A DNA stretch of 53,232 nt from Bacillota bacterium (GCA_029570375.1 JAKPXB010000002.1:1-53232), one strand, 5' to 3'. Shown: positions 1 through 8,506, numbered from the stretch's first letter. Numbers and translations are program-made. Notes: generated by a model not told the origin, from the sequence alone.

Positions 1-1665
1 CAGGACCCGCAGTATAACGTTCTCTACAGAAACATCAATATGCTCCGCAGTTTTGTCGACGCCTGCGAAAGCAAGAAGATTATCGCGTACGGCGGCCAGC
101 TCCAGATTGACGGCGCCCACAATGCGAACGCGACGGCCATGGAAGCGTGGAAAGTCATGCCCGAGCTGATGGTGCAGCACGCGATCAACACGATGTTCTC
201 ACGCCGGTGCGGAGTCAAACCGGAGAATATCGCCCTCTCAAGTGTTCCCCCGACGGCGCCGCCCGCGCCGTGCATGCGCCTCGACCTGCCGTATGCTGTC
301 GCGCTGAGGGATTTGTTTCGGGAGTATAAGATCCGCGCACAGCAGAACACAAAATATATGGAATCGGAGACGCGCGAAGCAACCGTCACGCACACGCTCA
401 ACATGGTTATCTCGCGTATGACCTCTGTCGATATTCAATCGACGATCACACCGGACGAAGGGCGCAACGTTCCCTGGCATTATTTTAATATCAATGCCGT
501 CAATACGGCGCGCCAGTCCCTCAACGGATTGGACGGCATCCGGGAAATGGTCGATATCAACCGCGACGGCCCTCTCGGGGAACGTGTCCGGGAGCTGAAA
601 GAACGCGCCGTCCTTTTTATGGAAGAAATACTCGAATCAGGCGGGTATTTCAGCGCCGTCGAAGGGGGGTTCTTTGTCGACAGTGCGGAGTATCCTGACC
701 GGAAAGGCGATGGAATCGTGCGCGAACTCAAAGGCGGTATCGGCGCGGACAGTCTGTTCAAGCGCGCGGACGATTATTTTGCGCCTGTTTCCGTCCATTT
801 CGGATATAACCATATTCCGCCGCCGTTCAGCGCCGCCAGTGACGCCATCGGCGGTGATACGTTCGAGGATCCGTCCAAAATCCAGTTCATTGATGAGCTC
901 GATGAATTCGACAATGTGAATGTCCGCATCGCTGAAAAGCAAAAATATTACGACAACCCTGACCTTATCCGCCCGGAAGTCGAGTTCCTGGCGGACGGCG
1001 TCGTAGTCCTGACACTTATGCTTCCCTGTGACAGGCGCCACGCCGAAGCGGCCGCGCTTGTGATCGGTGAGAAAATGGGCCTTCTGGACTGCGAGGTTAT
1101 TCACAGCCAGGTGATGCATCCGGCAGAGGGAACGTATATCGAAATGAAAGGGAGAATCGATTTTGATATTGATCTGTCGAAACTCATCCTGCCGGAGGTT
1201 GTCGAGACGCTGTCAGCGGCTGAGATCCGCGAAGATATCCACGAGCATCCGATGACAGTAGTTGCCGGAACGGTGGGAGAGGATGAGCATTCGGTCGGGC
1301 TGAAAGAGATTCTCGATATCAAACACGGCGGCATTGAAGGATTCGGCATTCGCTATCATTATCTCGGCACATCCGTGCCGATCGATAAAATGGTGGACGC
1401 GGCGATCGAGACGGACGCCGACGCCATCCTCGCGTCGACCATAATTTCGCACCATAATATTCATTATGAAAATATGAAAAAACTCGCGGATACCTGCGTG
1501 GAAAAGGGAATCCGCGACAGAATAATCCTCGTCGGCGGAGGCACGCAGGTGATCAACGAACTCGCTGTCGAGGCTGGCATGGACGTCGGTTTCGGCCGCG
1601 GAAGCCATGGGATTGATGTGGCGAGTTTTCTCGTGAAAAGGCGCCGCGAAATGCAAGGCATGTGA
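1..1665 (+). CDS. oraE: D-ornithine 4,5-aminomutase, large (E) subunit, 5'-truncated by window edge
   Basis: This is the cobalamin- and PLP-dependent large subunit of D-ornithine 4,5-aminomutase, which moves the terminal amino group of D-ornithine to C4 in oxidative ornithine fermentation. The reading frame is open from base 1, so the start lies outside the window; 554 residues are visible, and the family is usually a little over 700. The C-terminal Rossmann domain has the B12 motif DxHxxG as DEHSVG (axial His codon at 1288). The downstream stretch VPIDKMVD carries a Lys (codon 1387) in the place expected for the PLP aldimine lysine. The small subunit oraS would be expected just upstream. The stop codon overlaps the next gene. 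The identification is confident; the residue roles are inferred from the family. Confidence 0.93.
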   Translation, partial: QDPQYNVLYRNINMLRSFVDACESKKIIAYGGQLQIDGAHNANATAMEAWKVMPELMVQHAINTMFSRRCGVKPENIALSSVPPTAPPAPCMRLDLPYAVALRDLFREYKIRAQQNTKYMESETREATVTHTLNMVISRMTSVDIQSTITPDEGRNVPWHYFNINAVNTARQSLNGLDGIREMVDINRDGPLGERVRELKERAVLFMEEILESGGYFSAVEGGFFVDSAEYPDRKGDGIVRELKGGIGADSLFKRADDYFAPVSVHFGYNHIPPPFSAASDAIGGDTFEDPSKIQFIDELDEFDNVNVRIAEKQKYYDNPDLIRPEVEFLADGVVVLTLMLPCDRRHAEAAALVIGEKMGLLDCEVIHSQVMHPAEGTYIEMKGRIDFDIDLSKLILPEVVETLSAAEIREDIHEHPMTVVAGTVGEDEHSVGLKEILDIKHGGIEGFGIRYHYLGTSVPIDKMVDAAIETDADAILASTIISHHNIHYENMKKLADTCVEKGIRDRIILVGGGTQVINELAVEAGMDVGFGRGSHGIDVASFLVKRRREMQGM

Positions 1666-3020
1666 TGAATGTTGATCTGCTGATAGCTGAAATCGGAAGT
1701 ACGACAACCGTAGTAAACGCGTTCTCGGGGTTGACAGCCGGCTGCCCGGTCTTTGTCGGGCAGGGCATGGCGGCTACATCGATCGCCGAGGGAGATGTTA
1801 CACGCGGGCTCGACCGGGCGAGAGAAGATCTCGCCCGGACCCTTGCGGTTGACAGCGTATCCTCGGATCACTACTTCGCGACAAGTTCCGCTGCCGGCGG
1901 ACTTTCGATGACGGTACACGGACTTGTCCCCGAGATGACAGTGCGCGCCGCTCGCGAAGCGGCGCTGGGGTCGGGAGCCGTCATCCGGATGGTGACGGCC
2001 GGCAGGCTCGGCGTATACGATCTTGAAGAGATTCAGGCGATCGCGCCGCGCATCATCATGGTGGCGGGCGGCGTCGACGGGGGAGAGCGGGAGACAGCCC
2101 TGCACAATTTCAATAAGCTGACGGAGCATTTCCCCCAGATTCCAGTCCTCTACGCCGGGAACGCCGACAACCTGCGGGAAATCAGGGCGATTGCGGGAGA
2201 ACGGGGTGTTCGGCTGTACGTGACGGAAAATGTGTACCCCTCCCTGGATCGTCTGAATGTCGAGCCGGCGCGCTTAATCATTCAGAGGATTTTTGAGGAA
2301 CATATCGTCGAAGCACCCGGGATGGCGCATATTCACGAGACGGTAACCGGCAGGATCATGCCGACACCCGGCGCTGTCATGGCGATGACGGAGAGACTTT
2401 ACCATGTGTTTGGCGATCTCATGACGTTTGATGTTGGAGGCGCGACGACAGATATTCATTCCGTCACCGAGGGGAGCGAGGACCTGCGCCTCTATCAGAC
2501 GGAACCGGAACCGTTCGCCAAACGAACAGTCGAAGGCGATCTCGGCGTCTATATTAACCGGTCGCATGTGATCCGTGCGATGAGCCCGAGAGAGAGGTCG
2601 GCTCTGCTGCCTGATTATGAAGCGAATCTTTCACTTGTTCCTGAGATCCCGGTGAATGACGGACAGATAGCGTTGCTGCTGCCGCTCGTGAAGACATGCT
2701 GCCGCGAGGCGCTGGAGCGTCATGCCGGCCGCCTGTCAGAACAGTTTACAACGCGCGGGCGGCAGATGACAGTCCGTGGCCGCGATCTGACAGCGGTTCG
2801 AGCGATTATCGCAACTGGCGGAGCGCTTACGAAACTCCCCGGCGCAGCCGCTGTGATCGGCGAAATTCTGTCAGTTCCTTCAGCAGACCGTCTATATCCT
2901 GGTGAAAAATCGCGTATTATGATGGATCATCTCTATTTGATGGCGTCCTGCGGTGTGATGGCGGATACTTACCCGGACGCCGCCACAAAGCTTATGCTGG
3001 ATTCATTGAGGATATCCTGA
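1665..3020 (+). CDS. GlmL/MutL-type reactivating ATPase for the ornithine aminomutase
   Basis: This 451-residue protein belongs to the ASKHA-fold GlmL/MutL family, whose members sit beside B12-dependent mutases and are thought to release damaged cobalamin by ATP-dependent exchange. It has the N-terminal phosphate loop EIGSTTT near residue 10 and a second acidic phosphate motif FDVGGATTD near residue 256. ATG 1665 overlaps the oraE stop (TGA 1663-1665); a GTG at 1662 in the same frame is an alternative start. The tight coupling to oraE implies that it serves the ornithine aminomutase rather than glutamate mutase, for which no genes are seen here. Confidence 0.88.
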   Translation: MNVDLLIAEIGSTTTVVNAFSGLTAGCPVFVGQGMAATSIAEGDVTRGLDRAREDLARTLAVDSVSSDHYFATSSAAGGLSMTVHGLVPEMTVRAAREAALGSGAVIRMVTAGRLGVYDLEEIQAIAPRIIMVAGGVDGGERETALHNFNKLTEHFPQIPVLYAGNADNLREIRAIAGERGVRLYVTENVYPSLDRLNVEPARLIIQRIFEEHIVEAPGMAHIHETVTGRIMPTPGAVMAMTERLYHVFGDLMTFDVGGATTDIHSVTEGSEDLRLYQTEPEPFAKRTVEGDLGVYINRSHVIRAMSPRERSALLPDYEANLSLVPEIPVNDGQIALLLPLVKTCCREALERHAGRLSEQFTTRGRQMTVRGRDLTAVRAIIATGGALTKLPGAAAVIGEILSVPSADRLYPGEKSRIMMDHLYLMASCGVMADTYPDAATKLMLDSLRIS

Positions 3021-3032
3021 CAGGAGGTAATT

Positions 3033-4094
3033 ATGTCATATCCTGAACTGCTTATTAATCGTGAAAAACTCGCGCACAATGTGCGGGCTATGATCAAAAT
3101 GGGTGAGAATGCCGGTATCAGAATTCACTTCGTCACGAAATGTCTTCAGGCATGGAGACCGCTTGTTGAGGTCATGCACGAAGCCGGCGCGGAGTATTTC
3201 GCTGATTCACGCGTTGAAAACCTGAAACAGATCGGTGACCTCGGCCTTTCTCACATGATGGTGAGAATTCCGATGATGTCGAACGCAAGTGACGTGGTGC
3301 GCTACGCGGATTTGAGTCTCAATTCGGATATGACAGTGATTGAAGCGCTGTCAGATGCGGCGCGGTCGATTGACCGCGAACACGGTGTTATTCTGATGGT
3401 GGAGATGGGTGATCTGCGCGAAGGTTTCATGCCGGATGAAATTCTCGAAACGGCGTCCCGTGTGCTCAATCTCCGCGGTGTCTGGCTCGCCGGGATAGGA
3501 GCTAATTTCAACTGCTACGGCGGGGTCATTCCGGAAGAACACCAGTTGAAGGCATTAGCTGATATGGCTGACATGATCCGCCAGCGGTTCAATATCCCGC
3601 TCCCGATTGTTTCCGGCGGCAACACAGGTTCTCTTTACCTTCTTTCGGAGGGGAGAATGCCTGAAGGGATCACGCACCTGCGCATTGGTGAAGGTTTCCT
3701 TATCGGTATTGAAACATCCTTCAGAAAACGTATCCCCGATCTCTTTACGGATGTCTTTACGCTCCGGGCGGAAATTGTGGAACTCAAGCGCAAGCCTTCT
3801 GTGCCCACAGGGCTAATCGGTCCCAATTCGTTCAATGAAATTCCTGTCTTTGAAGATTACGGACAGATCTGGCGGGCGATTCTGGCGATTGGTGAACAGG
3901 ATACGCGATGCGGGACACTGCAGCCTGCGGACAGCAATATCAGGTTTCTGGGATCTTCGAGCGATCACATGATCCTCGATGTGACGCACGCGGTCCGCGA
4001 TCTGAAAGTAGGCGATATTCTGGAGTTTTCGCCGGACTACGCCGCTTTGCTGCGCGCGTCGACCTCGCCATACGTACACAAGAGGCTTGTGTAG
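3033..4094 (+). CDS. orr: Ornithine racemase, PLP-dependent alanine-racemase-like barrel
   Basis: This 353-residue protein has an alanine-racemase-type N-terminal barrel, with the probable PLP lysine K36 in FVTKCLQ and a glycine-rich phosphate site VSGGNTGSLY near residue 195. In ornithine fermenters the Orr enzyme converts L- to D-ornithine and so feeds the aminomutase encoded upstream. A strong ribosome-binding site, AGGAGG, lies just before the ATG, and the gene follows the reactivase by only 12 bases, which fits one operon. It lacks the C-terminal architecture of true alanine racemase, which is encoded separately downstream. Substrate assignment rests on the context. Confidence 0.88.
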   Translation: MSYPELLINREKLAHNVRAMIKMGENAGIRIHFVTKCLQAWRPLVEVMHEAGAEYFADSRVENLKQIGDLGLSHMMVRIPMMSNASDVVRYADLSLNSDMTVIEALSDAARSIDREHGVILMVEMGDLREGFMPDEILETASRVLNLRGVWLAGIGANFNCYGGVIPEEHQLKALADMADMIRQRFNIPLPIVSGGNTGSLYLLSEGRMPEGITHLRIGEGFLIGIETSFRKRIPDLFTDVFTLRAEIVELKRKPSVPTGLIGPNSFNEIPVFEDYGQIWRAILAIGEQDTRCGTLQPADSNIRFLGSSSDHMILDVTHAVRDLKVGDILEFSPDYAALLRASTSPYVHKRLV

Positions 4095-4251
4095 GTCAAG
4101 CAGTTTTACAATGATGACGGGAACTCTCCGTATGCTCACAAATGTTGTGTCAGGGCAGAGGAGAAGTTTATTCCCGGATGGGGACAGTCTGCCCGGTATC
4201 GTGCGGCGAACCGGCGGATTAGAAAAAACAGATGGAAGGCATTGACTTGAC

Positions 4252-5415
4252 ATGCAGAAAGAAACAGCCATTGACCCATGGTATACGAAAAAATCATGGG
4301 CAGAGATTTCCAGAAGCGCGCTGATCAACAACCTCAATGTGATTCGATCGCATGTGGCAGAATCCGGGGCGATCGTCGCGCCGGTTGTGAAAGCGAACGC
4401 ATACGGCCATTACGCGAACCTTATCGTTCCGATCCTTGAAGAAGCGGGTGTGACTTTTCTGTGCGTCGCTACGATTGACGAGGCAATTGAACTGCGGGAG
4501 CTCGGCGCTAAAGCGGACATACTGATCTTCGGGACAACGCGGTGCGAGCACGTTCCATTTTTAAAACATTACCGTCTGACCGCTTCGATCGTGGCAGCCG
4601 ACGAAATCGGCGGGTTTGCGGCGGAGTCGGCGAAAGCAGGCGGAGAGCCTCTGCCTGTACATATTAAGCTCGACACGGGGATGTCGCGTTTCGGCTTTCT
4701 TGTCGATCCCCCCAACCGAACGAAAGCCATCGCGGCGATGTTAGCAATCGCCAGCGAGCCGTCTCTGAAAGTGACAGGTGTTTACACGCATTTAGCGACA
4801 GCAGACTGCGATCCCGCCTATCTGGCGATGCAGCGGGAGCGTTTCCTGTCGGCTGTATCGGAAGCTGAAAAAAACGGTTTTCCTCATGTTAATTACCATA
4901 TCGCCAGCAGCGCGGCAATCCCCTGCCAGCCTGAGAATCACTTCGGCATGGTACGCCCGGGTATTGTTCTTTATGGCGGGAAGGCAGGTCCGAGAGATCC
5001 CTTCTGGTCGAAACTCCGCCCGGTCATGACAGTCAAGAGCGTCATCGAACAGATCGGAGATGTCGTCGCGGGGACGCGTGTAAGTTACGGTGGAACGTGG
5101 ACAGCTGCACGCGATTCGAGACTCGCGGTGGTCGACATAGGATACGCGGACGGGCTCTCCCGGCAGCTGTCCAATAAAGGCGTATTTTACCACAAAGGCA
5201 GGGAAGTCCCGATACTCGGACGTGTATGCATGGATCGCTGCGTCATCGATATAACAGACGTTCCGGATGCCAGAGTGCGCGACGAAGTGTTATTTTTCGG
5301 GGAAGATCAATATTGCCGGAAAGACGCGAGCGATGTCGCCGCTCTATACGGGACGATCGATTACGAGATCTTTACCGGTATAAAAGAGCGTGTGTCGCGT
5401 GTGCTCGTGGATTAA
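4252..5415 (+). CDS. alr: Alanine racemase
   Basis: This 387-residue PLP enzyme interconverts L- and D-alanine for peptidoglycan synthesis. Family motifs are clear: VKANAYGHY with the PLP lysine K47, LDTGMSRFG, the second catalytic base Tyr279 in VSYGGTW, and GRVCMDRCVID in the C-terminal domain. Length is typical. The 157 bases between it and orr hold no recognisable gene, so it may be transcribed separately or as the last gene of the ornithine operon. A broader-specificity racemase cannot be excluded, given its position next to an ornithine racemase. Confidence 0.92.
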   Translation: MQKETAIDPWYTKKSWAEISRSALINNLNVIRSHVAESGAIVAPVVKANAYGHYANLIVPILEEAGVTFLCVATIDEAIELRELGAKADILIFGTTRCEHVPFLKHYRLTASIVAADEIGGFAAESAKAGGEPLPVHIKLDTGMSRFGFLVDPPNRTKAIAAMLAIASEPSLKVTGVYTHLATADCDPAYLAMQRERFLSAVSEAEKNGFPHVNYHIASSAAIPCQPENHFGMVRPGIVLYGGKAGPRDPFWSKLRPVMTVKSVIEQIGDVVAGTRVSYGGTWTAARDSRLAVVDIGYADGLSRQLSNKGVFYHKGREVPILGRVCMDRCVIDITDVPDARVRDEVLFFGEDQYCRKDASDVAALYGTIDYEIFTGIKERVSRVLVD

Positions 5416-5931
5416 ACAGTTATTTCTGTGAATGACCGGTGCACCGGCGGACTCTATTATGCATATTCTATACATATACGGCGCAGGATCTGTTTTCGGG
5501 GCGAGCTTCATACTTTTGCCGGTTTTTCGGAAAGACTGAATTCGTCTCCAACGGTACAGTCGGCGGATATGGCGCTGAAAATTCCCGTTTAACGGTTATG
5601 GCGGCGCTTAATTGAGAGGAAGCGGCGGCGCTGAAATAGTAAGAAAATTATATGGAAAACAGACAAACGACCGGGAGGGGGTCCGGTCGCTGTCATATGT
5701 AAGAAGCAGAAACGTATATTTATTCGGTACTATAGATGAATCATACCATCGAAGTATGGGCTTGTCAACAGACATTTCATCCGCGATCGAAGAGGGAGCC
5801 ATGCTGACATTATCCGGCTGATCCGGCGGACAAGACGGGAAGAAAAACGTCAGGGAACGGCATCCTGGCAGGTTCGGCACATCTTGTATGGTATGCTTTT
5901 TAGAAAAAGGATTCCTGGGAGGATTTAACCA
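5416..5931. other. Intergenic stretch with no convincing gene
   Basis: These 516 bases separate alr from the HisE-like gene. A small open frame (TTG 5612 to 5821, 69 residues) covers part of it, but it has no good ribosome-binding site, has codon use unlike the neighbours, and matches nothing I recognise. A GC-rich palindrome built on ACCGGTGCACCGG lies near 5440, shortly after the alr stop. I see no T-tract terminator and no riboswitch signature. It may be a decayed gene or a long leader. Confidence 0.4.
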
Positions 5932-6249
5932 ATGCCTGAGACACTTGATTCCATCATGGAGGAGATTTACGCCGTTGTGCAGGAGCGCGCGAGATCACCC
6001 GAGCCCGGCTCCTATACGAATTATTTGCTCGACAAAGGGCTTGATAAAATTTTGAATCGGTTCGGCGCGCAGGCGTTGGATATTGTGATTGCAGCCAAAA
6101 GCGGGCGGAAAAGTCAAATCGTTGAAGAAAGCGCGGACCTGATGTATCACCTGATCGTTCTTCTGGCCGTCTCTGACATTCCTTTTTCGGACTTATCAAC
6201 AGAACTTCGAAAGAGACGGTCTCTTTCAGAATCGGCCTGTGAGGTGTAG
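5932..6249 (+). CDS. HisE-like phosphoribosyl-ATP diphosphatase with altered metal-site residues
   Basis: This 105-residue all-alpha protein of the MazG/HisE superfamily matches HisE over its length: the N-terminal YTNYLLDKGLDKIL helix, then VIAAKSG, then the ExxD-type helix EESADLMYHLIVLL. HisE hydrolyses phosphoribosyl-ATP in histidine synthesis. However, the first metal-binding helix, usually EExxE in HisE, reads AQALD here, so two catalytic glutamates appear lost. The gene has a good GGGAGG ribosome-binding site and stands alone, away from any his operon. It could be a decayed HisE, a HisE with a shifted metal site, or a repurposed MazG-fold enzyme. Confidence 0.7.
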   Translation: MPETLDSIMEEIYAVVQERARSPEPGSYTNYLLDKGLDKILNRFGAQALDIVIAAKSGRKSQIVEESADLMYHLIVLLAVSDIPFSDLSTELRKRRSLSESACEV

Positions 6250-6260
6250 GAGCAGGGGAA

Positions 6261-6298
6261 GGGACGGTTCTTTCGTTTCCGGGAAAGAAGGACCGCCC
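6261..6298. terminator. Hairpin between convergent genes
   Basis: A long imperfect stem pairs GGTTCTTTC with GAAAGAAGGACC, flanked by GGG and CCC. It lies between the stop codons of the HisE-like gene (plus) and the thioredoxin-fold gene (minus). There is no clear T-tract on either side, so termination is likely from position, not proven. Confidence 0.4.
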
Positions 6299-6313
6299 CA
6301 ATCATTCTTACTC

Positions 6314-6550
6314 TTATATCCCGCGTATTATCTTTTCAATTTCCTCCGGTTTCAACACCTTGCCCATCGCCATGACTTTCTCATTGATGATGAGTGCCGG
6401 CATTTTCATAACGCCGTAGGAGACAATTTTTTCAAGATCAGTGATATATTCGACATCTGCGTCGATTCCCATCTTTCTGACCGCTTTCCGCGTGTTTTCA
6501 AGGAGGGTGCGGCAGTTTTTGCAGCCTGTTCCCAAGATTTTAACCGTCAT
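6314..6550 (-). CDS. Thioredoxin-fold small redox protein (CxxC, TM0996/MM3-like)
   Basis: This roughly 78-residue protein has a CKNC redox motif near its N-terminus (LGTGCKNCRTL) and a conserved cis-proline segment (KMPALIIN), typical of the small redox-active-disulfide family. A start at the ATG at 6550 is preferred because AAAGGG lies at a proper distance; the frame is open to 6586. It is the last gene of the minus-strand unit ArsR-permease-CMD-thioredoxin. In similar clusters it is thought to reduce a partner or a bound metalloid; that role is inferred from context. Confidence 0.8.
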   Translation of the reverse strand: MTVKILGTGCKNCRTLLENTRKAVRKMGIDADVEYITDLEKIVSYGVMKMPALIINEKVMAMGKVLKPEEIEKIIRGI

Positions 6551-6567
6551 CATAATCCCTTTCCACA

Positions 6568-6891
6568 CTACTTCTGACACGAACACTGGATATTGCCCGC
6601 GATGATTTCCTTCCAGTCTCCGATGACATCGTGGGTCCAGCAGTCATCCGCGCCGGCAGCCTCGCGCATTGTCAGCGCCAGGATATACGTCAGTTCCTCA
6701 ACGGTTGCCCCGGCCTCCAGGGCGCCCTTGAAATGTTTGAGAACACACGGTTTCGAGCGGGCTTTGATGGAAAGAGCGAAACAGATGAACTGATAAGTCT
6801 TTTCATCGATTGTTCTTTTTTCCGCATAAAGACGGTCGATGTCCTCCAGTTTTTGCGTAAACTCTGGAAAAAACTGTTCAAGCATTCTCAT
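6568..6891 (-). CDS. Carboxymuconolactone decarboxylase/AhpD-like protein with one cysteine
   Basis: This 107-residue helical protein resembles the AhpD/CMD family, with ALEAGATVEEL and LALTMREAAGAD in the usual places. The family's CxxCxxxH redox site is only half kept: the sequence reads ARSKPCVLKHF, with one cysteine and the histidine. It starts at an ATG behind AGGAGG and lies just after the permease gene. The downstream gene encodes a CxxC thioredoxin-fold protein. Its reaction is unknown; a peroxidatic role like AhpD is unlikely with a single cysteine unless the partner supplies the second thiol. Confidence 0.78.
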   Translation of the reverse strand: MRMLEQFFPEFTQKLEDIDRLYAEKRTIDEKTYQFICFALSIKARSKPCVLKHFKGALEAGATVEELTYILALTMREAAGADDCWTHDVIGDWKEIIAGNIQCSCQK

Positions 6892-6894
6892 TTT

Positions 6895-7905
6895 TTACCT
6901 CCTAAAAATAAACAGATGTTGAAACACGTTGAAGATATATCCGATGATGATGATTCCCGCTGTGCAGATCGCGATAAAAACCCCCAGAAGTTTCGGCTTG
7001 ACCGCTCTTTTCAGCATAATCATCGAGGGCAGGCTCAGGGTGGTGACCGCCATCATGAAGCTCAAGATCGTCCCGAGCATTGCCCCTTTGGCGAGCAGCG
7101 CTTCCGCCACCGGAATGGTGCCGAAGATGTCCGCGTACATGGGAATCCCGACGAGTGTCGCGAGAATGACGCCGAAAGGATTCCGGCTTCCCAGCACCGT
7201 CTGGATCCAGTTCTCGGGGATCCAGTTATGAATGACCGCACCGATACCGACGCCGATCAGGATATACGGGAACACCTTTTTAAATGTCGCGAAGACCTGT
7301 TCCTTCGCGTAGATCAATCGATCGCTGAAAGTCAGATCGTCTGCCTCGATCTCGGCCACACCTTTGTGGCTGCGAATGAAATCCGCGACCTGATCGTCCA
7401 TATGAAGCTTCTCTATCAGCGTTCCTCCCATGACAGCGATGACCAGTCCGAGCAAAACGTAAAGAACCGCGGTGTGCGCACCGAAAACACTCATGAGAAG
7501 CACAAGACTTCCCAGATCCACCATGGGCGATGAAATCAGGAACGAGAATGTTACCCCGAGCGGCAATCCCGCACTTGTGAATCCCATAAAAAGAGGGATG
7601 GATGAACAGGAGCAGAAAGGCGTTACGGTGCCCAGAAGCGCACCGACGATGTTCGCGCCGATGCCGCGGAACTTCCCCATGATTTTGCGGCTTCGTTCCG
7701 GAGGGAAGAAGCTCTGAAGATAAGAGATACCGAAAATCAGAAGGCAGAGAAGAACGGTTATTTTAATGACATCGTAGAGGAAGAACTGCACGCTTGCGCC
7801 GACTCTTGAATGGAGATCAAGCCCCCACGCTTCCAGCATTCTCCCGATCAGTGTGTTCAGCCATTTCATGCCCAGAATCTGGTATTGTATGAAGTCCCAA
7901 ATCAT
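6895..7905 (-). CDS. ArsP-like (UPF0718/DUF318) membrane permease
   Basis: This 336-residue protein has about eight to ten hydrophobic segments and the signature TPFCSCSSIPLF with a CxC pair, the hallmark of the predicted-permease family that includes ArsP, an exporter of trivalent organoarsenicals. A hydrophilic loop between two halves (near residues 175-210) matches the family. It sits downstream of an ArsR-type repressor gene and a 7-bp inverted repeat resembling an ArsR site. The exported substrate (arsenical or other thiophilic compound) is inferred. Confidence 0.83.
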   Translation of the reverse strand: MIWDFIQYQILGMKWLNTLIGRMLEAWGLDLHSRVGASVQFFLYDVIKITVLLCLLIFGISYLQSFFPPERSRKIMGKFRGIGANIVGALLGTVTPFCSCSSIPLFMGFTSAGLPLGVTFSFLISSPMVDLGSLVLLMSVFGAHTAVLYVLLGLVIAVMGGTLIEKLHMDDQVADFIRSHKGVAEIEADDLTFSDRLIYAKEQVFATFKKVFPYILIGVGIGAVIHNWIPENWIQTVLGSRNPFGVILATLVGIPMYADIFGTIPVAEALLAKGAMLGTILSFMMAVTTLSLPSMIMLKRAVKPKLLGVFIAICTAGIIIIGYIFNVFQHLFIFRR

Positions 7906-7953
7906 CGATCTGCTCTTTCTCTACACCGTACGTGCGGCTTTGTTTAGATACAT

Positions 7954-7971
7954 TCAAATATATCTATTTGA
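7954..7971 (-). promoter_or_regulatory. Candidate ArsR operator before the permease gene
   Basis: A perfect inverted repeat, TCAAATA-TATC-TATTTGA, lies between the arsR-like gene and the permease gene. It resembles the AT-rich dyads bound by ArsR/CadC repressors and could control an internal promoter. Confidence 0.5.
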
Positions 7972-7984
7972 TGGTCTGAAATAA

Positions 7985-8011
7985 AGGCAGCCCATTGCCG
8001 TCTGCCTCTAT
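7985..8011 (-). terminator. Possible terminator after the ArsR-like gene
   Basis: Read on the minus strand, AGGCAG pairs with CTGCCT and is followed by TTATTTC. The stem is short, and it lies just after the repressor stop codon and before the candidate operator. It could act as a partial terminator that separates repressor and permease expression. Confidence 0.4.
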
Positions 8012-8038
8012 GCTCATCCCCTGTGCGCGGGAAGAAGG

Positions 8039-8362
8039 CTATTCGTCTTCCGCCTTGTATGGGCAGGTGCCGGTCGCATCCTCTTCACAGTCGCATCGCG
8101 CGTAGGAACGGATCATCGCCCGAAAAGACTTCGTCCCCTCCGGAGAAATGGAGTAATGCATCCACTTTCCTTCCTTCCGGCCGTACACCAGCCCGCTGTC
8201 CCGGAGGAGTCTCATATGATGGGATAAGGTGGGCTGGGAGATTTTCAGCTCTTCGAGCAGAAGGCAGGCGCATTTCTCTCCGTGCTGCAAGGCGAGCATG
8301 ATCGCGAGGCGATTCTCGTCGGCGAGTGCTTTAATTCTCCTTACATCGGTACGATAATCCAT
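8039..8362 (-). CDS. arsR: ArsR-family metalloregulatory repressor
   Basis: This 107-residue winged-helix protein has the ArsR order: an N-terminal helix, KCACLLLEEL with a CxC pair in the metal-sensing helix, then the recognition helix ISQPTLSHHMRLL and a beta wing. The C-terminus has further cysteines (CDCEEDATGTC). The CxC position matches arsenic-type sensing in this family. GGAGG precedes the ATG, and a good promoter lies upstream. It probably represses itself and the permease-CMD-thioredoxin genes downstream. Confidence 0.88.
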   Translation of the reverse strand: MDYRTDVRRIKALADENRLAIMLALQHGEKCACLLLEELKISQPTLSHHMRLLRDSGLVYGRKEGKWMHYSISPEGTKSFRAMIRSYARCDCEEDATGTCPYKAEDE

Positions 8363-8389
8363 AGGTGATTCCTCCGGAAGCGTGATTTT

Positions 8390-8423
8390 ATCGTAATAAA
8401 CATATTTATGGATGTCAATATGT
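8390..8423 (-). promoter_or_regulatory. Promoter and dyad upstream of arsR-like gene
   Basis: On the minus strand TTGACA (8413-8418) is spaced 17 bases from TACGAT (8390-8395). An inverted repeat ACATATT/AATATGT (8400-8406 and 8417-8423) covers the -35 box and spacer, a fitting place for autorepression by the ArsR-type protein. Confidence 0.6.
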
Positions 8424-8506
8424 AAACTTGATCATTTTCTACCGTCTGGCGAAGAAGCCGCGGATAGGAGGACACAGATATCTGAGCCGTGCGGCGTTTC
8501 CTGATG

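Noticed and set aside
1464-2129. 221-residue open frame on the minus strand
   Set aside because: It is a shadow of oraE and the reactivase; GC-rich third positions explain its length.
5612-5821. 69-residue ORF after alr
   Set aside because: It has a TTG start, no ribosome site, unusual codon use and no recognisable family, so it is described only as part of the intergenic stretch.
6631-7533. 300-residue open frame on the plus strand
   Set aside because: It is antisense to the clear ArsP-like permease and the CMD gene; composition (many His, Asp, Arg) is typical of a reverse-frame shadow.
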